A program made the position numbers and the translations under genes. The notes beneath the pieces were generated by a model. It did not search any database and was not told the origin of the DNA. It worked only from the letters and a program-made list of their open reading frames with translations. Below are positions 22,800 to 34,400 of a stretch of DNA of 64,000 nucleotides, one piece after another. Origin of the DNA: Brachionus manjavacas (taxonomy: Eukaryota > Rotifera > Eurotatoria > Ploima > Brachionidae). The stretch is taken from assembly GCA_019054805.1 (NCBI GenBank), contig JAHQIY010000003.1, forward strand, positions 4,340,001 through 4,404,000, written 5' to 3'. The number at the start of each line of letters is the position of its first letter. Positions within the stretch are counted from its first letter, which is position 1.

Positions 22800-24480
22800 T
22801 AGATCACGATTGTCCTCGATAAATAAATGCGGTTAAAAAACTTATAGAAGAGCCTATCTCTCCATAGTTTATCAAAAGCTTTACTTGCATCTAAGAAGAC
22901 AACATCAAGTTAGAATTGACAATTTGAATTCTTTTACCTTTAAAAGTTAATAGTTTAATTTACTGAGAAATACGCATGTAATTGTCCCTATTCTATCCTA
23001 GTGGATAATGGGAGGCGCTAATCCCTTTTCAAGCGACGCCTTTTTGAGCAACGGATCATCTACACCGCAATCAGTACCCAGTCAAAACTGGTCCCCCTAT
23101 TTTTTTGATGAAAGAGGTTTAGACATTCGCCCCGTATTGCGAAGATATTTTGAAGATTTTTTCACCCTCAGCGGGCTATGAACCCTCGATCCTCTACTTG
23201 CATGACCAACACGCAAACCATTCGGCTATACGGGCTTTTAAGAAATACGCATGCCTGCATGAAATGTTTGTAACCAAATTGATCCAAAAATAGTAGCTAA
23301 TGAGTTGGAAACTGAGATTGGACAAAATTCACTTGGGCTATTTGTTAACTCATTTTTTTGGAATTGGTGTAAACATTGAAATATTAAATAACTCTGGTAA
23401 TTAACCAAAGCTGAGTGAAGTACCAAAAAACCACGTTATGATGGAAATAAGATTTTTCCATTAGCCATTTAAATAGAATTCAATGCAAATCTAGTCATAT
23501 CCAGTCGATTTGTTCCAGTTTGGGCAAAAAAATTTTCTTAATATCTTCTTCACCAAAAAGAGGTTCAAAAGTTTCCTCTTTTGATCCCAGGAATCAATTC
23601 TATACTATTTTTTTAATTTCCTGATTAGATCCATGATGAGCTTTCCCTTTGTGCGAGAACAACTCATTATAGAATTCTGAGAATTCACTAATTACTAGTT
23701 TGCTTGAATATTTGTTTGCAGTTTCGTGTGTTCCTAAGTTTGCTTATTTTCCTCCAAAATATTTTAAAGCTAACTTGCCATGATTGATGTTTTATCATGA
23801 TCATGTTTGTAGGCCTCTAGGTGAATTAGTGTTCTTAAGTTCTTATTAAGATTGATAAGGGACCTTATACACTTATCGTTAAATTGCGACTTTTCATATT
23901 TACCATACAGGTCATTTATGGCATTAGTTAATCCATCAATTTCAGAATTTTTATGCATTGAGCCTTTTGTTTAAAATTTTTACAGCAGATTTCAGAAAAA
24001 TCCGAGGAAGTTTTTCATATATAAATCAATTAAATTTAGACTTCACTCTTTGAGCTCTTGTCTGTTTCGGTGACTATTAATAACTCTAATAAATTGGTAG
24101 ATAAATAAAGTTTATATTTATCAACAAATTCATCATTTTTCCAATTAAAAGAAAGAAATTTCACTTTTTTCTCATCAGAATACAATTGCTTTCTCTTTCT
24201 GGAATTTATTTCATAAAAATTTGGATAATGGTCACTCAAGTTGCTCGCATCAAAAAATACATCAAATCTTGATAAGTGGTCTAAATCTTGTTTTTTACTA
24301 GAGTATGATCTAGCGTGCCTTTTTTTTAAATTGTTTATTTAAATTTAAACTTGAATCTAGCGTGACTTTATAATCACCATTCTTATAAGTAAAATTAATA
24401 CATGGTTCAAATTTGTCCAAGCAATCGACAAGTTGATTAACATAGTCTTAATTAACAAGTAGTAATCAGATTATCGTATT
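22800..24480 (-). mobile_element. Decayed LINE, interrupted by a SINE
   Basis: Minus-strand pieces appear in LINE order. At 24480-24225 is the end of an AP endonuclease (LDRFDVFFDASNL, then SDHYPNFYEI, where SDH is the usual catalytic signature). At 24225-23770 is a linker with broken frames, at 23700-23255 poorly preserved RT sequence, and at 22930-22810 the RT motif VVFLDASKAFDKLWRDRLFY. Many stops and frame changes show it is dead. A 262-bp SINE sits inside at 22979-23240. Family resembles Jockey/CR1-type LINEs. Confidence 0.72.
22979..23240 (-). mobile_element. tRNA-derived SINE with 13-bp target duplication
   Basis: On the minus strand the element opens with a tRNA-like head: A-box-like TAGCCGAATGGTT and B-box-like GGGTTCATAGCCC, spaced as in a tRNA, so an internal RNA polymerase III promoter is likely. 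About 190 bp of unrelated body follow. The repeat AGAAATACGCATG flanks it exactly (22966-22978 and 23241-23253), the mark of retroposition. It lies inside an older LINE. No other full copy is seen in this window. Confidence 0.8.
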
Positions 24481-27400
24481 CATACGCTTTTTGCCCGAAA
24501 GAAAAAATCAGATTTATCTTAACTAAAAATAATTAACAAAACCAAGACTCTTTTTACAAACTTTTTTCATTTTATATTTAAGATAATTTTAATTTAATTA
24601 GAATTTTATTCATTAAAAAACAAGATTTTAAAGAAAAAAAATAATTAATAATAAAATGTTTTTTTGATGCAATTTTGAAACATGTGTTTTTTTTACTAGT
24701 AAGTAAATAAGTAATTTCGATATAATGTATAAAATAAAATAAAATTATTAAAATTAGAGAAAAAAGTTTTTATTTTTTTTAAATGAAATTTAAATGTTTA
24801 TATTGTTTTAATTAAACTTTTGATTCAGAAATCAGATGAATCCTTTTTCTTAAGAGTAATATTACAGATAGAAATGTTCCTTGAAACTAAATGTGTTAAG
24901 TTTAAATTATCATTATAATTTTGTTGGTAAAATAGCAAAAATAAAAACTAAACTAAATTTTTCTAAAAGCAATGATACATAAATTATTAACATTAAGTTG
25001 TTAAAACATGAAATATTTATCCTGAAATTTTTTCTTTAATTATAAATGAATGATTAGTAATTTCTTGTAAATTTTTCAAGGATATATAAGATTAATAATT
25101 AAGATTTTTTTATTAAAAATAATTTGCGATCAAGCTTTTTTAGTTAATTAAATTAAATAAAAGAAGTTGATATTAAGCTCAAAACTTCACGAGATAATAA
25201 AACTAAATATGTTCAATATTAAAAACTAACTGCTTAATTTTTTTCTCCTTTTTGCAAGCTATTTGATTGTGGTGACCTAAAATTAGAATTTAGAAATGTT
25301 CTTTTTAAAAATTTTTATTTGTTTTTTGGGTTTCAAAAAAAAAAATAAAAGAAAGGTAGTTCTTGAAATAATAAAAAATTAACATTCTGCTCAAGCTTAA
25401 TCCTATTAAATTATTAATTTAAATCTTATAAAATATTAGACTATATTTTAGTAATATTTTTTTTTCTAACTAATCATTGATTTTAAGGCTTTTGAGATAA
25501 ATAAAAATAATAATAAATTATTTTTTTTTCTAAGATTTGAGACCCCATTTGAAATTTAGTTTAAAGGCATCATTTTATTTTTTTAAGAATTATTAAATCA
25601 AACTTGTAAAACCTTTTATTAAAAAAATGTTATTTTTTTTAGTTATTAAATTTAAAAAAGATTATCTATTTAAAACAAAATTATAATTCCATTGTCAATA
25701 CCTGATACAAGAAAGATGAGAAAGGCTATTATGACTATTTTTTAATTTTAATTTTAAACTATTTTAAAATGCAATTAAAAATGATCTATTATTGCTGACG
25801 ATTTATTTTCTTATATATTAATTTATTAATAAATTTGCTAGTCGTTTACACCCGGAGTTGTTTTTTCGCAATTTTGACGAATTTGTATTTAAAAAATTTC
25901 CTAAATTGTGTCTACTCTTTAAGTGTTAAAAATAACTAATGAATGAATTTTTATTTTCATTTTAATCTTTTGTTCACAAATATATTTCTTAAATATCAAA
26001 TAATTTTTAAAATAGAATCTAACCAAAAATTTTTTTTAAATGATGATAACATATCGTTTTTCTACAAATCCTAGATAAATTAGAAAATCGTTCTCTTAAA
26101 GCCTTATGCATTTCATTAATCATGTATTGAGTTTAATTTCCTTGTGAATCTGTTTGTTATTTTCTATTCCTAAATAAAAGTAAAATGGTTAACATTTTTT
26201 TCTCTTTGAAGAAGAAAATTTGACATATTTTTATAAGTGTGTAAACAAATAATTAAATAAATAATATTTAAAAAAAAACATCTAAGCAAAATAAAATTAG
26301 TTAAGTGTTTTAAAGTAAAAAAGTTTTCTTTTACCAATTTATTAAAATTTGTTTAAAAATGGTTTGAATTCTTATTCTAAATACCTAACGTTTTTATTAT
26401 GCTATCATCTCTGTTTTTTTAATTAACTAAAGAATTTAAATTGACACCAGAAACAAGAATTATTTTAAAAAATAAAAATAAAATTTTTTTTATTTAATTT
26501 TTTCCTCTTTAAATTTTTTTTGTATTTAATAACATATTTTATTTTTATTTATTTTTTAATCGCCTTTATGGCGTTTTGGCGTTTAATTGAAATTATTATT
26601 AATAGAGGGAATAGAAGAAAAAATTTAAGTTGTTGCTAAGTTAAAACAATAAAATGGAAAAGAAAACATAAAAAACTTAACTGAATCACTTAATTTTGGT
26701 TCTGACTCGTATAAATGTCATTTATGGGGTCAGTAATTGTTTTTATGTCAAACTCAAGACAATCAATGCCAATTTTGATTTTTAGCAGTCTGAACTACTT
26801 GCTAAAAGACCAATCCAGATTAATAATTATTTTAGCTGTTTTTCTTATTTCCATATAAATTTCTGGGTTATTTTGAATAAGCTTTAAAATATGGTGTTTC
26901 AAGTAAATCTGTGAAAAAAATTCAAATTTGAAAACATTGTAAAGTGGCGTTGTATTTGAATATTAAATGATAATTGCATCTTATCAGCTTTTTTTTGTTA
27001 ACTTTCCATTTAATTTATAGCATTCTATCTCAACATTTTTCATCTCAATAATAAAAGATCTAAATTTTGAAGTGTTAGTAAAGTGTCAAATTAAGTATCT
27101 AAAATTTTTCTTGTACAATTTTTTTTAATTTAAATTTTTTGAAATTTTAAGTGTTTATTTGAAATTGTTCATTGTGTTTTTTAAGTGAGCACACGTTTAT
27201 ACCAAAATGCATGAAGATGTACTGTTAAATTTCACATTTTTTAAACAAGCGCCAATTTTGAAAAATCTTTTTTTAAGTTTAAATAGCATTAATTAAAATT
27301 ATTTTAAATTTTAAATAGGGTATGAGTGAATTTATTAACTTTTACTATTTGGTAGTATTTTAAATGTCCCATAAGACTAGTTTTTAGATTAAGTTTTAGA

Positions 27401-28689
27401 ACTTGATCATTATTTAAAAAAATTAAAAATTTTTAGAATAAATAAAATTTTATTAATTAAATTAACTTAATTTAATAAAAAAAAAGAGTTTCAGAACAAA
27501 TTTATTTTTAAATAAACTCACAAAAAATATTTTTGGATACAATTATCTGAATAGAATAAAAGAGAAAATTGAACCAGAATAAGTTTCGGCTAAAAATATT
27601 GATTTTTCGATTGAAGGTATTTTATTGGAAGTAGGAACCATTAAAAAAGTTCTGAAATCCGAATCATATCGAGTGTACTATATCTTTATTTTAATACTCT
27701 ATTTTGTTTTTGAATTGCCATTCCTATAGACCTTAAATTTTAAGACTTTAATTAATTTTTGGTCCCTAACGGTTTGTTTTGGTTCCATAAATTCCAGATT
27801 AAAGAGAGTAGACTGTAAAATCAAAAAAAAATCCCATTTTTTATAATATTAGAATATTTATATTTTTTTATATTATTACTTGAAATATACTAAAATGCCA
27901 TAAATTTACCCTTACTTTACGCAGAAAAAATAGAAATTTATTGTATCATAGCAGCACAATACAACACTGTTACATCAACTTTCAAGGTATATAAAACTCT
28001 GAAAATCTGACATAAATTAAATTTCAATATATTCTATTGTAGTGCAAATTGCGTATCATTTGCAGACTTCAACAATTGATATAACAATTAATGATGCATC
28101 AATAGGACTTATTTCGAACTTATAGAAAAAAATTATTCAATTTTTTATCAATTTGTGAAGTGTCTATAAATATAAAATGTGTCTATTTCTAAATATAATA
28201 TTTATTAGCAAAAAATTCTGATCGAGACTTTCATATCATATCTTATCAAAGAATTTGAAAATATTAACTAAATACTAAAAACGAGAAGTCTGAAAAACTT
28301 CTTTTTAAAATTAAATGAAAACAAATAGAGTTTTAGCCTATTTTAAGCTTAAATTGTATATTTCATTTTATCAAAAAAATTAATTCAAAAAGTTTCAAAA
28401 TTTCATTACAACAGGAGAAATAATGCACCTATTTGTTTATTAGTTATATTTGAAAAAAAAGTTTTATTCTTTTACAATTTTTTTACACCTTTATGAACAA
28501 TTTTAAGATGTGTTTGATTAATTTCTTCGAAAATATCTTCATTATTACATTTTTAAATGATTGGCTCCGGATAAGTTAAGTTACTTATTTTTTTCTGGAA
28601 ATTCTTCAAAAATCAGGATCTAGTTCTAAATCTTCTTGGCAAGAAAATTCCATACTGTGATTCTCCAATTTTTTAAGGTATAAAATTTG
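24481..28689. other. Gene desert, 4.2 kb
   Basis: Extremely A/T-rich. One minus-strand patch at 26700-26890 reads as protein-like text (NNPEIYMEIRKTAKIIINLD, then CLEFDIKTITDPIND) with one stop. It may be an old pseudogene or transposon piece of unknown family. Otherwise nothing recognisable. Confidence 0.4.
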
Positions 28690-28990
28690 AAGAAAGCTTA
28701 TGTTTTAACTTTCAAGTCGAGTTTATCCGGTGTAGGTGTTAAGATAGACTAAATATTATCAAAATTCTGTCCCATAAATCATGGAAACTCAATGGTAAAA
28801 CTTTAGTAGGGGTTTATAATGCTCTCATAGGTTTAATTATAGATTATAGTTTTTTTTTTATAAACCTAGTCTCAAAAACAAATATCCAAAGGTTACATGT
28901 ACTTTTAAATATCTCAATCAAGTCTATTTACCATCTTCCCTTTGAAACCCCGTCGGAAATTTTCTACTAATTTCTTGAAGCAATTAAATT
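28690..28990 (+). mobile_element. LINE RT C-terminal fragment, family A
   Basis: Plus-strand translation gives NIIKILSHKSWKLNGKTL, then YNALIGLIIDYSFFFINLV and NLPFETPSE-like text, the thumb region after the RT core. The same family occurs at 54700-55005 in the opposite orientation (LIGFIIDYSIFIPILVPKTN). Both copies are broken and short. The similarity is visible at protein level and partly at DNA level. Confidence 0.65.
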
Positions 28991-29745
28991 AGATCAAAGG
29001 TAGGAAATGGGGTTTAAACACTAAACTTCTGCTCATTACCTACAAAACACTTATCAGGTCCATTCTGGAATATAGCCCATTTATCTCCCTAATCACCTGC
29101 GAATTCAATAAAAAAACAATAGGGTCTATCCAAACCAAAGCCCTTAGAAAAATTTCAAAGTCATCTTCTTCTCTCCTATAGTAAAAATAGTAAAATGCTG
29201 AACCAGTTTAACCTAGAAACTATTCAAGAAAGATGCAAAAAACTTGCGAGCAACTATCTTACTAGAGCTCTTAGAGCAAACCCCCTAATAAAGGATCTTG
29301 TCACATTTTACAACATTGCTCCTCAAATAAGCGTAGGCTTGTTCTGTAAAGGAGTTCCCAAGCCAACTCCAATAGCCACTCTTCAGAAGCCCTAGACAAA
29401 TTGTACAAACTGTAAATACCATAATTTATCTAGTCTTACCCTTTAATATCATAACCAAGTTAATCCACACTACAAAATATAAAATAAATAAAAAAAAAAA
29501 GCAATAAAAGACAAAACTCAGAAAAAATAAAAAAATTTTTTTTTTTTTCAGTGCTTATGTAACACCTATTTAATTTAGATTAATTTAATTTTAATTTTTT
29601 TTTTCCATATATTCTCCCTTTCGTCTCTCCTCTTTGACCCAAATAAAAAATGTAGGTTGTATGAGGCCTCGCTTCGGAACAACCTTGAGAGATCATCTCT
29701 GTAAAATTATCTATCTATCTATCTAATTAGATACAGTAAAGTTAA
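28991..29745 (+). mobile_element. 5'-truncated LINE with (TCTA)n tail, family B
   Basis: Begins abruptly next to the previous LINE. Translation yields LLITYKTLIRSILEYSPFIS, then a C-terminal end from 29195 to 29395 (ETIQERCKKLASNYLTRAL, then NPLIKDLV), as in Jockey/CR1-like ORF2 proteins. A 3' UTR follows, including the stem-like GAGGCCTCGCTTCGGAACAA, then GAGATCATCTCTGTAAAAT and a TCTA microsatellite tail ending near 29730. The tail marks the true 3' end. The coding part has stops in its first half. Confidence 0.75.
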
Positions 29746-31428
29746 GGCTAGAAAAACTGTTTATTAGATAATTAAAAAATTGTTTCAGTCACAAAATTTT
29801 TTTGATAGCAAGCATACGTTGATGTCTTTGTTGAAAGCTCAAGAATACCTGACTTTAAAACTCCCTTGTCACTTGTCTCAAAGAATTTGCAGCAGTGAAC
29901 AGTTCAAAGCTTTTATCTTTTCTAAAATGTATTTGTCATTTGTTATTTTAGAAATTATTTAAACTCTAACACTATTAAAAATTTATCTATCAATGGCAAA
30001 AGGAGTTTAATTACTCAAAGCCTTTTAAAAAAATTATTAAATAATCTATTAAAAAAAAGATTGCATTTTCACTTCCAGCTTAATCAACCTGTTAATACCA
30101 GCTACTTTGTAATTAGGTAACAGATAACAAGTTGCTTGTTATTTGCTTCCATAATTTTTCAAATTTTTTCTTCAACTTTATTTCTCTGGTAAGCTTTTCT
30201 TAATTTAGTCAAGTGCGAGTGCTTTATGCATGGGATCAAACTCTTTGGCATCATTATAAATCACTTGACACATTTTTTTTGATTAATTAGACGTTAAGAT
30301 AACCAATATTAAAATTAAAAGATCAATAAAGTTTCAATCATGGCATTTAGCTTAAATAAAATTAAGAATTTAATTCAATGTATTTCAAAAATTGTATTTT
30401 GTCGCATTTTTTATCGATTTTGGAGCTTAAAAAAGGGAGCACAAATTCAATGGAAAACCGGTAAGGTTCTTTTTAAATTCTAATTTCAAAACAAAAATTT
30501 TGTTTTTAGAGTTTTAATAAAAAAATTGAATTTTAACAAATAAAAAATTATCTTTTAATTGAGTAATTCTAATAGAATAAACTACCCACATAGTTTCATA
30601 AATCATAAAGTATTTTTATAAATTAGTTTAGTGTACTATATTTCTTGGCCGTTTGAGGGATACTTTTGAAATCAAGTTTAAAATAGCAAAGAAAATGTTA
30701 GGTTATTTTTGTTTAATTTATTTAAAATTTTTTATCGAAAAAATAAAAAAATAAATGGAAAAAAAATTGTTTGTGTCAAGTCTGTCAAAAGTTACATGAT
30801 GAATTTTCTTAAAACAGTTCAATTAATTGATTCTCTACGTGTTTGCATCTGCTTACTAGCTCGTCACGTGATCGCTCGATCCTCGCAATCATAATTACAG
30901 CAATCGTAAATTTTGTTTTGATAACAAAATTTTTTTTTCTTAATATACCCGAATGAAGGAAATATTTTGCACGAATTCACAAAATCGGCTCATGAATAAT
31001 TTGCAATTAGCAAACTATTTCTAAAAATACAATCAAACTCACACTCAAATTGCAAACACAATTCGAAATTATGATTTTTGCCCAACAAATAGAAAAAAAA
31101 AGTTTAACATAGCTAAATGCCTATAGTGACTAGTATAAAAAACAATCGTCTAATTTAATCCCATTTCTTAAAAAAACTAATACTTTTATACTTTTACTCC
31201 TTAGCGCATATTAGACATACATGGATTTTTCTAAGCCCTTTGTGCAACCAAATATTCGCCATCTATAATTTGGCTCATAGCACCACTCTCTCGCTCTCTC
31301 TCTCTTAATTATGCTGCATAGACTTTTCTCATTTTTCTCCTCATTCGCAATTCAACTCTTGCATAAACCAAACCATGGTTTCCAACTTTTAAAAAGCAGA
31401 TTTTTTTTTCTCCTTTAGAACACAAGAA
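29746..31428 (+). promoter_or_regulatory. Region upstream of HECTD1
   Basis: A/T-rich DNA without a reliable gene. Candidate control signals are the palindrome TCACGTGA at 30864-30871 (an E-box of USF/TFE type) and a CT/TC-rich tract at about 31288-31308, 120 bases before the start codon. No TATA box stands out. The role is inferred from position only. Confidence 0.3.
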
Positions 31429-34400
31429 ATGTCTGATATTGATCCAGATACGCTACTCGAATGGCTACAAACTGGTAATTCAGATGTTACTCTATTGGCT
31501 TTGGAGCAACTGTGCACCATACTGCTGCTGTCGGACAACATAGACAGATGCTTCGAGAGGTCAGTGTGCAACTATTTCTTTTTTTTGCTGTTGATGTGTC
31601 CATGGTGTTCTAAACTGAATTTTTTTTTTAAGCTACCCGCCGCGGTCATTCCTGCCGGCGCTGTGCAAAATCTTCCTGGACGAGCTGGCCACCGACCAGG
31701 TGCTGGAGGCGACGGCGCGCGCTCTCACCTACTACTTGGACGTGAGTCAAGAGTGCACGCGTCGCATCGTTTCCGTGGAGGGAACGTTGCGCGCCATCTG
31801 CAACCGCCTGCTCGTCATCGAAGTGGACAACAAGACCAGCAAGGACCTGGCCGAGCAGTGCATCAAAACCCTTGAGTTGATATGTGCGCGCGAGTCGTCG
31901 GCAGTGTTCGAAGCAGGCGGCCTCAACTGCATTCTGCCGTTCATAGTCGAGCACGGCAAAGTCATCTACAAAGACTCGCTGCACTCGGCCATGAGCGTGG
32001 TGACGCGTTTGTGCGCCAAAATGGAGCCGCACGACCCTTCGCTGGACTTTGTCGTGCAAACGCTCAGCAAGCTGCTCAAGCACGAGGACAACTGTGTGGC
32101 AGACGGGGCCCTCCGATGCTTCGCCTCGCTGTCCGACCGGTTCACGCGCAAGGGCATCGACCCCGAGCCGCTAGCCAACTACGGCCTCATCTGCCAGCTC
32201 ATCGGCAAGCTCGGCCACTCGGTCCTCGCCAACAACACAAACAAATGGCTGCAGGCGAGCGCTCAAACGGTGCAGGAGCCCGCCGCCCTCTCCATATCCA
32301 CTCTCACCGGCCTATTGTCCAGCCTGTGTCGCACGTCCGACTCCATCACCAAACAAATACTCGACTCGAGCGTGCTGGACTCGGTAGAAAAGGCGCTGTA
32401 CGGCGACGAGCGCTGTGTCCTCGACACCATGCGATTCTTGGACCTGCTGCTCGTGCTCATATTCGAGGGACGACAAGCGCTGCCCAAGCAATCACCGCCG
32501 CCATCCGCCGCCGTCAAAAGCGCCTCGCTCAAATCGGCCAAAAAATACGACGCCCAGGCCGACAAACTGCACCGGCAGCTAATCGAATGGATCCGCATGA
32601 AGGACACGGACTCGTTTGTGGAGGGTTTGGACAGCGGCGGCGCTCAGCTCGATCTCAACTTTATGGACGACGTGGGCCAAACACTGCTCAATTGGGCGTC
32701 GGCATTCGGCACTGCCGAAATGGTCGAGTGCTTGGCGTCGAAGGGCGCCGACGTCAACAAGGGAATGCGCTCGTCGTCGCTCCACTACGCCGCTTGCTTC
32801 GGCCGTGTTCAAATCGTGCGCATTTTGCTCAAGTACGGCGCCAATCCCGACCTCAGGGACGAGGAGGGTAAGACGCCGCTGGACAAGGCGCGCGAGCGCG
32901 GCGAAGAGTCGCACCGCGAAGTCGTACAACTCCTGCAGCACACGCCCGACTCACTCGACGATCCACGCGAACACACCGCTGCCACCGCCGCCGTCCAAAG
33001 CGACCATCTAATCGAGGTAAAGTTCATGTACACCAAACGGCTGATGCCAATTTTGTGCCGAGTGAGTCTGTCGTGCATGGTCACGTCCATTAACAAATCG
33101 TGTCTCAATTTGCTTAAAAAATTGATTGCTTATTCGAACAGCTCGCAGTTGAACCAAATAGTTCAGTTGAATTTGGAGGACAGGAGCAATGGCGAGCAGC
33201 AAACAATGGCCACTCTGCTAGTCGATTTAATTGGAAAGATACTCAAGGTAAATCTTTTTTAAAATTCTGAGAAAAAAATCTGTTCTGTTATTTAATTATT
33301 TTTTTTTTGTTTTTGGCCTATTATTAAGCGTAAAATGAAATTTTCTATAGGAAAAATAGTGGTTAGTTTTGGGGGGTAGAAGGTGGTGAGTGGTTTAAAA
33401 TTGGCGCTCAGAAGGGGCCAGTTTTTAACAAAGGTAAAAAAAATGAATTTTTTTTTATAAAATTGCTTCATTTGGTACGGCATTGTGAATTTTGAAGCAA
33501 AAAACTAAAACAATAATCTTAAAATGAAATAACTTTTTTACTAAAAGTCTAAAAATAGTTCTGCAAAATGTATCAGCTGGTACAAACTTTGTACCACCCA
33601 AATTTAGTCTCTGCAATAACTCTGCAATTTAATTTTAATGATTTTCTAATACTTTTAGTGCTTTGCAAACTTGCAGAGTTTTTGCAGAGACTAAATTTGG
33701 GTGGTACAAAGTTTGTACCAGCTGATACATTTTGCAGAACTATTTTTAGACTTTTAGTAAAAAAGTTATTTCATTTTAAGATTATTGTTTTTGTTTTTTG
33801 CTTCAAAATTCACAATGCCATTTGGTACGCATTAATTAATAATTGAAAACTATTTTTTTTGTAGAAACAAAAAAGTCCAAAATAGAGAAATTATACTTTT
33901 TTTAAAACTAAAATAAACTTTTTTTCAGTAGCAATTTTTCTTACTTTAAAAAAAAATAAAATGAAATTTCCACCTATTTTTAAAGTTCTATTGACAATGA
34001 CCACCATCCTTACTTTTAAATTCATTTGAGGTATATACAATATTTTGTAAATCAATTTTAACTAATTATTTCGATTGTTTGATTATCTAATGTTTCAGAT
34101 GCTCAGAGAGGAATTTTATTCAAAACATACACCCGAAACAAAAACGAGTTATGACACGAGTACAAGTATTGTTTTCATTCTCGAAGATCAGTATTACTAG
34201 TACTCGTTCTCGTTTGACGTTTTACACAAATAAAACAAAATTATTTTTATAAATCTTTTTTCTTTTATTTCCTATGTCAATAACTGAAAAAACTTTTAAA
34301 GGTTGGCCACAAAAAAATTATTAGATAATTTTTTATTGTCTTATCTTTGAAAAAAATTTAAGGTAATAAAAAATATTTTTCAAATTCTATTAAATCAGAT

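Noticed and set aside
23160-23237. Candidate tRNA gene on the minus strand
   Set aside because: A- and B-box-like motifs are present, but the 5' GCCCGTA and the 3' AGGGTGA do not form an acceptor stem, and the sequence continues into a SINE body with target duplications.
29704-29730. TCTA tandem repeats as a CRISPR-like or regulatory array
   Set aside because: A simple microsatellite forming the LINE 3' tail; no spacers.
31882-32871. 329-codon plus-strand frame rich in Arg, Ala and Pro
   Set aside because: Alternative frame of HECTD1 exon 2; the composition is that of a frame-shifted G/C-rich gene.
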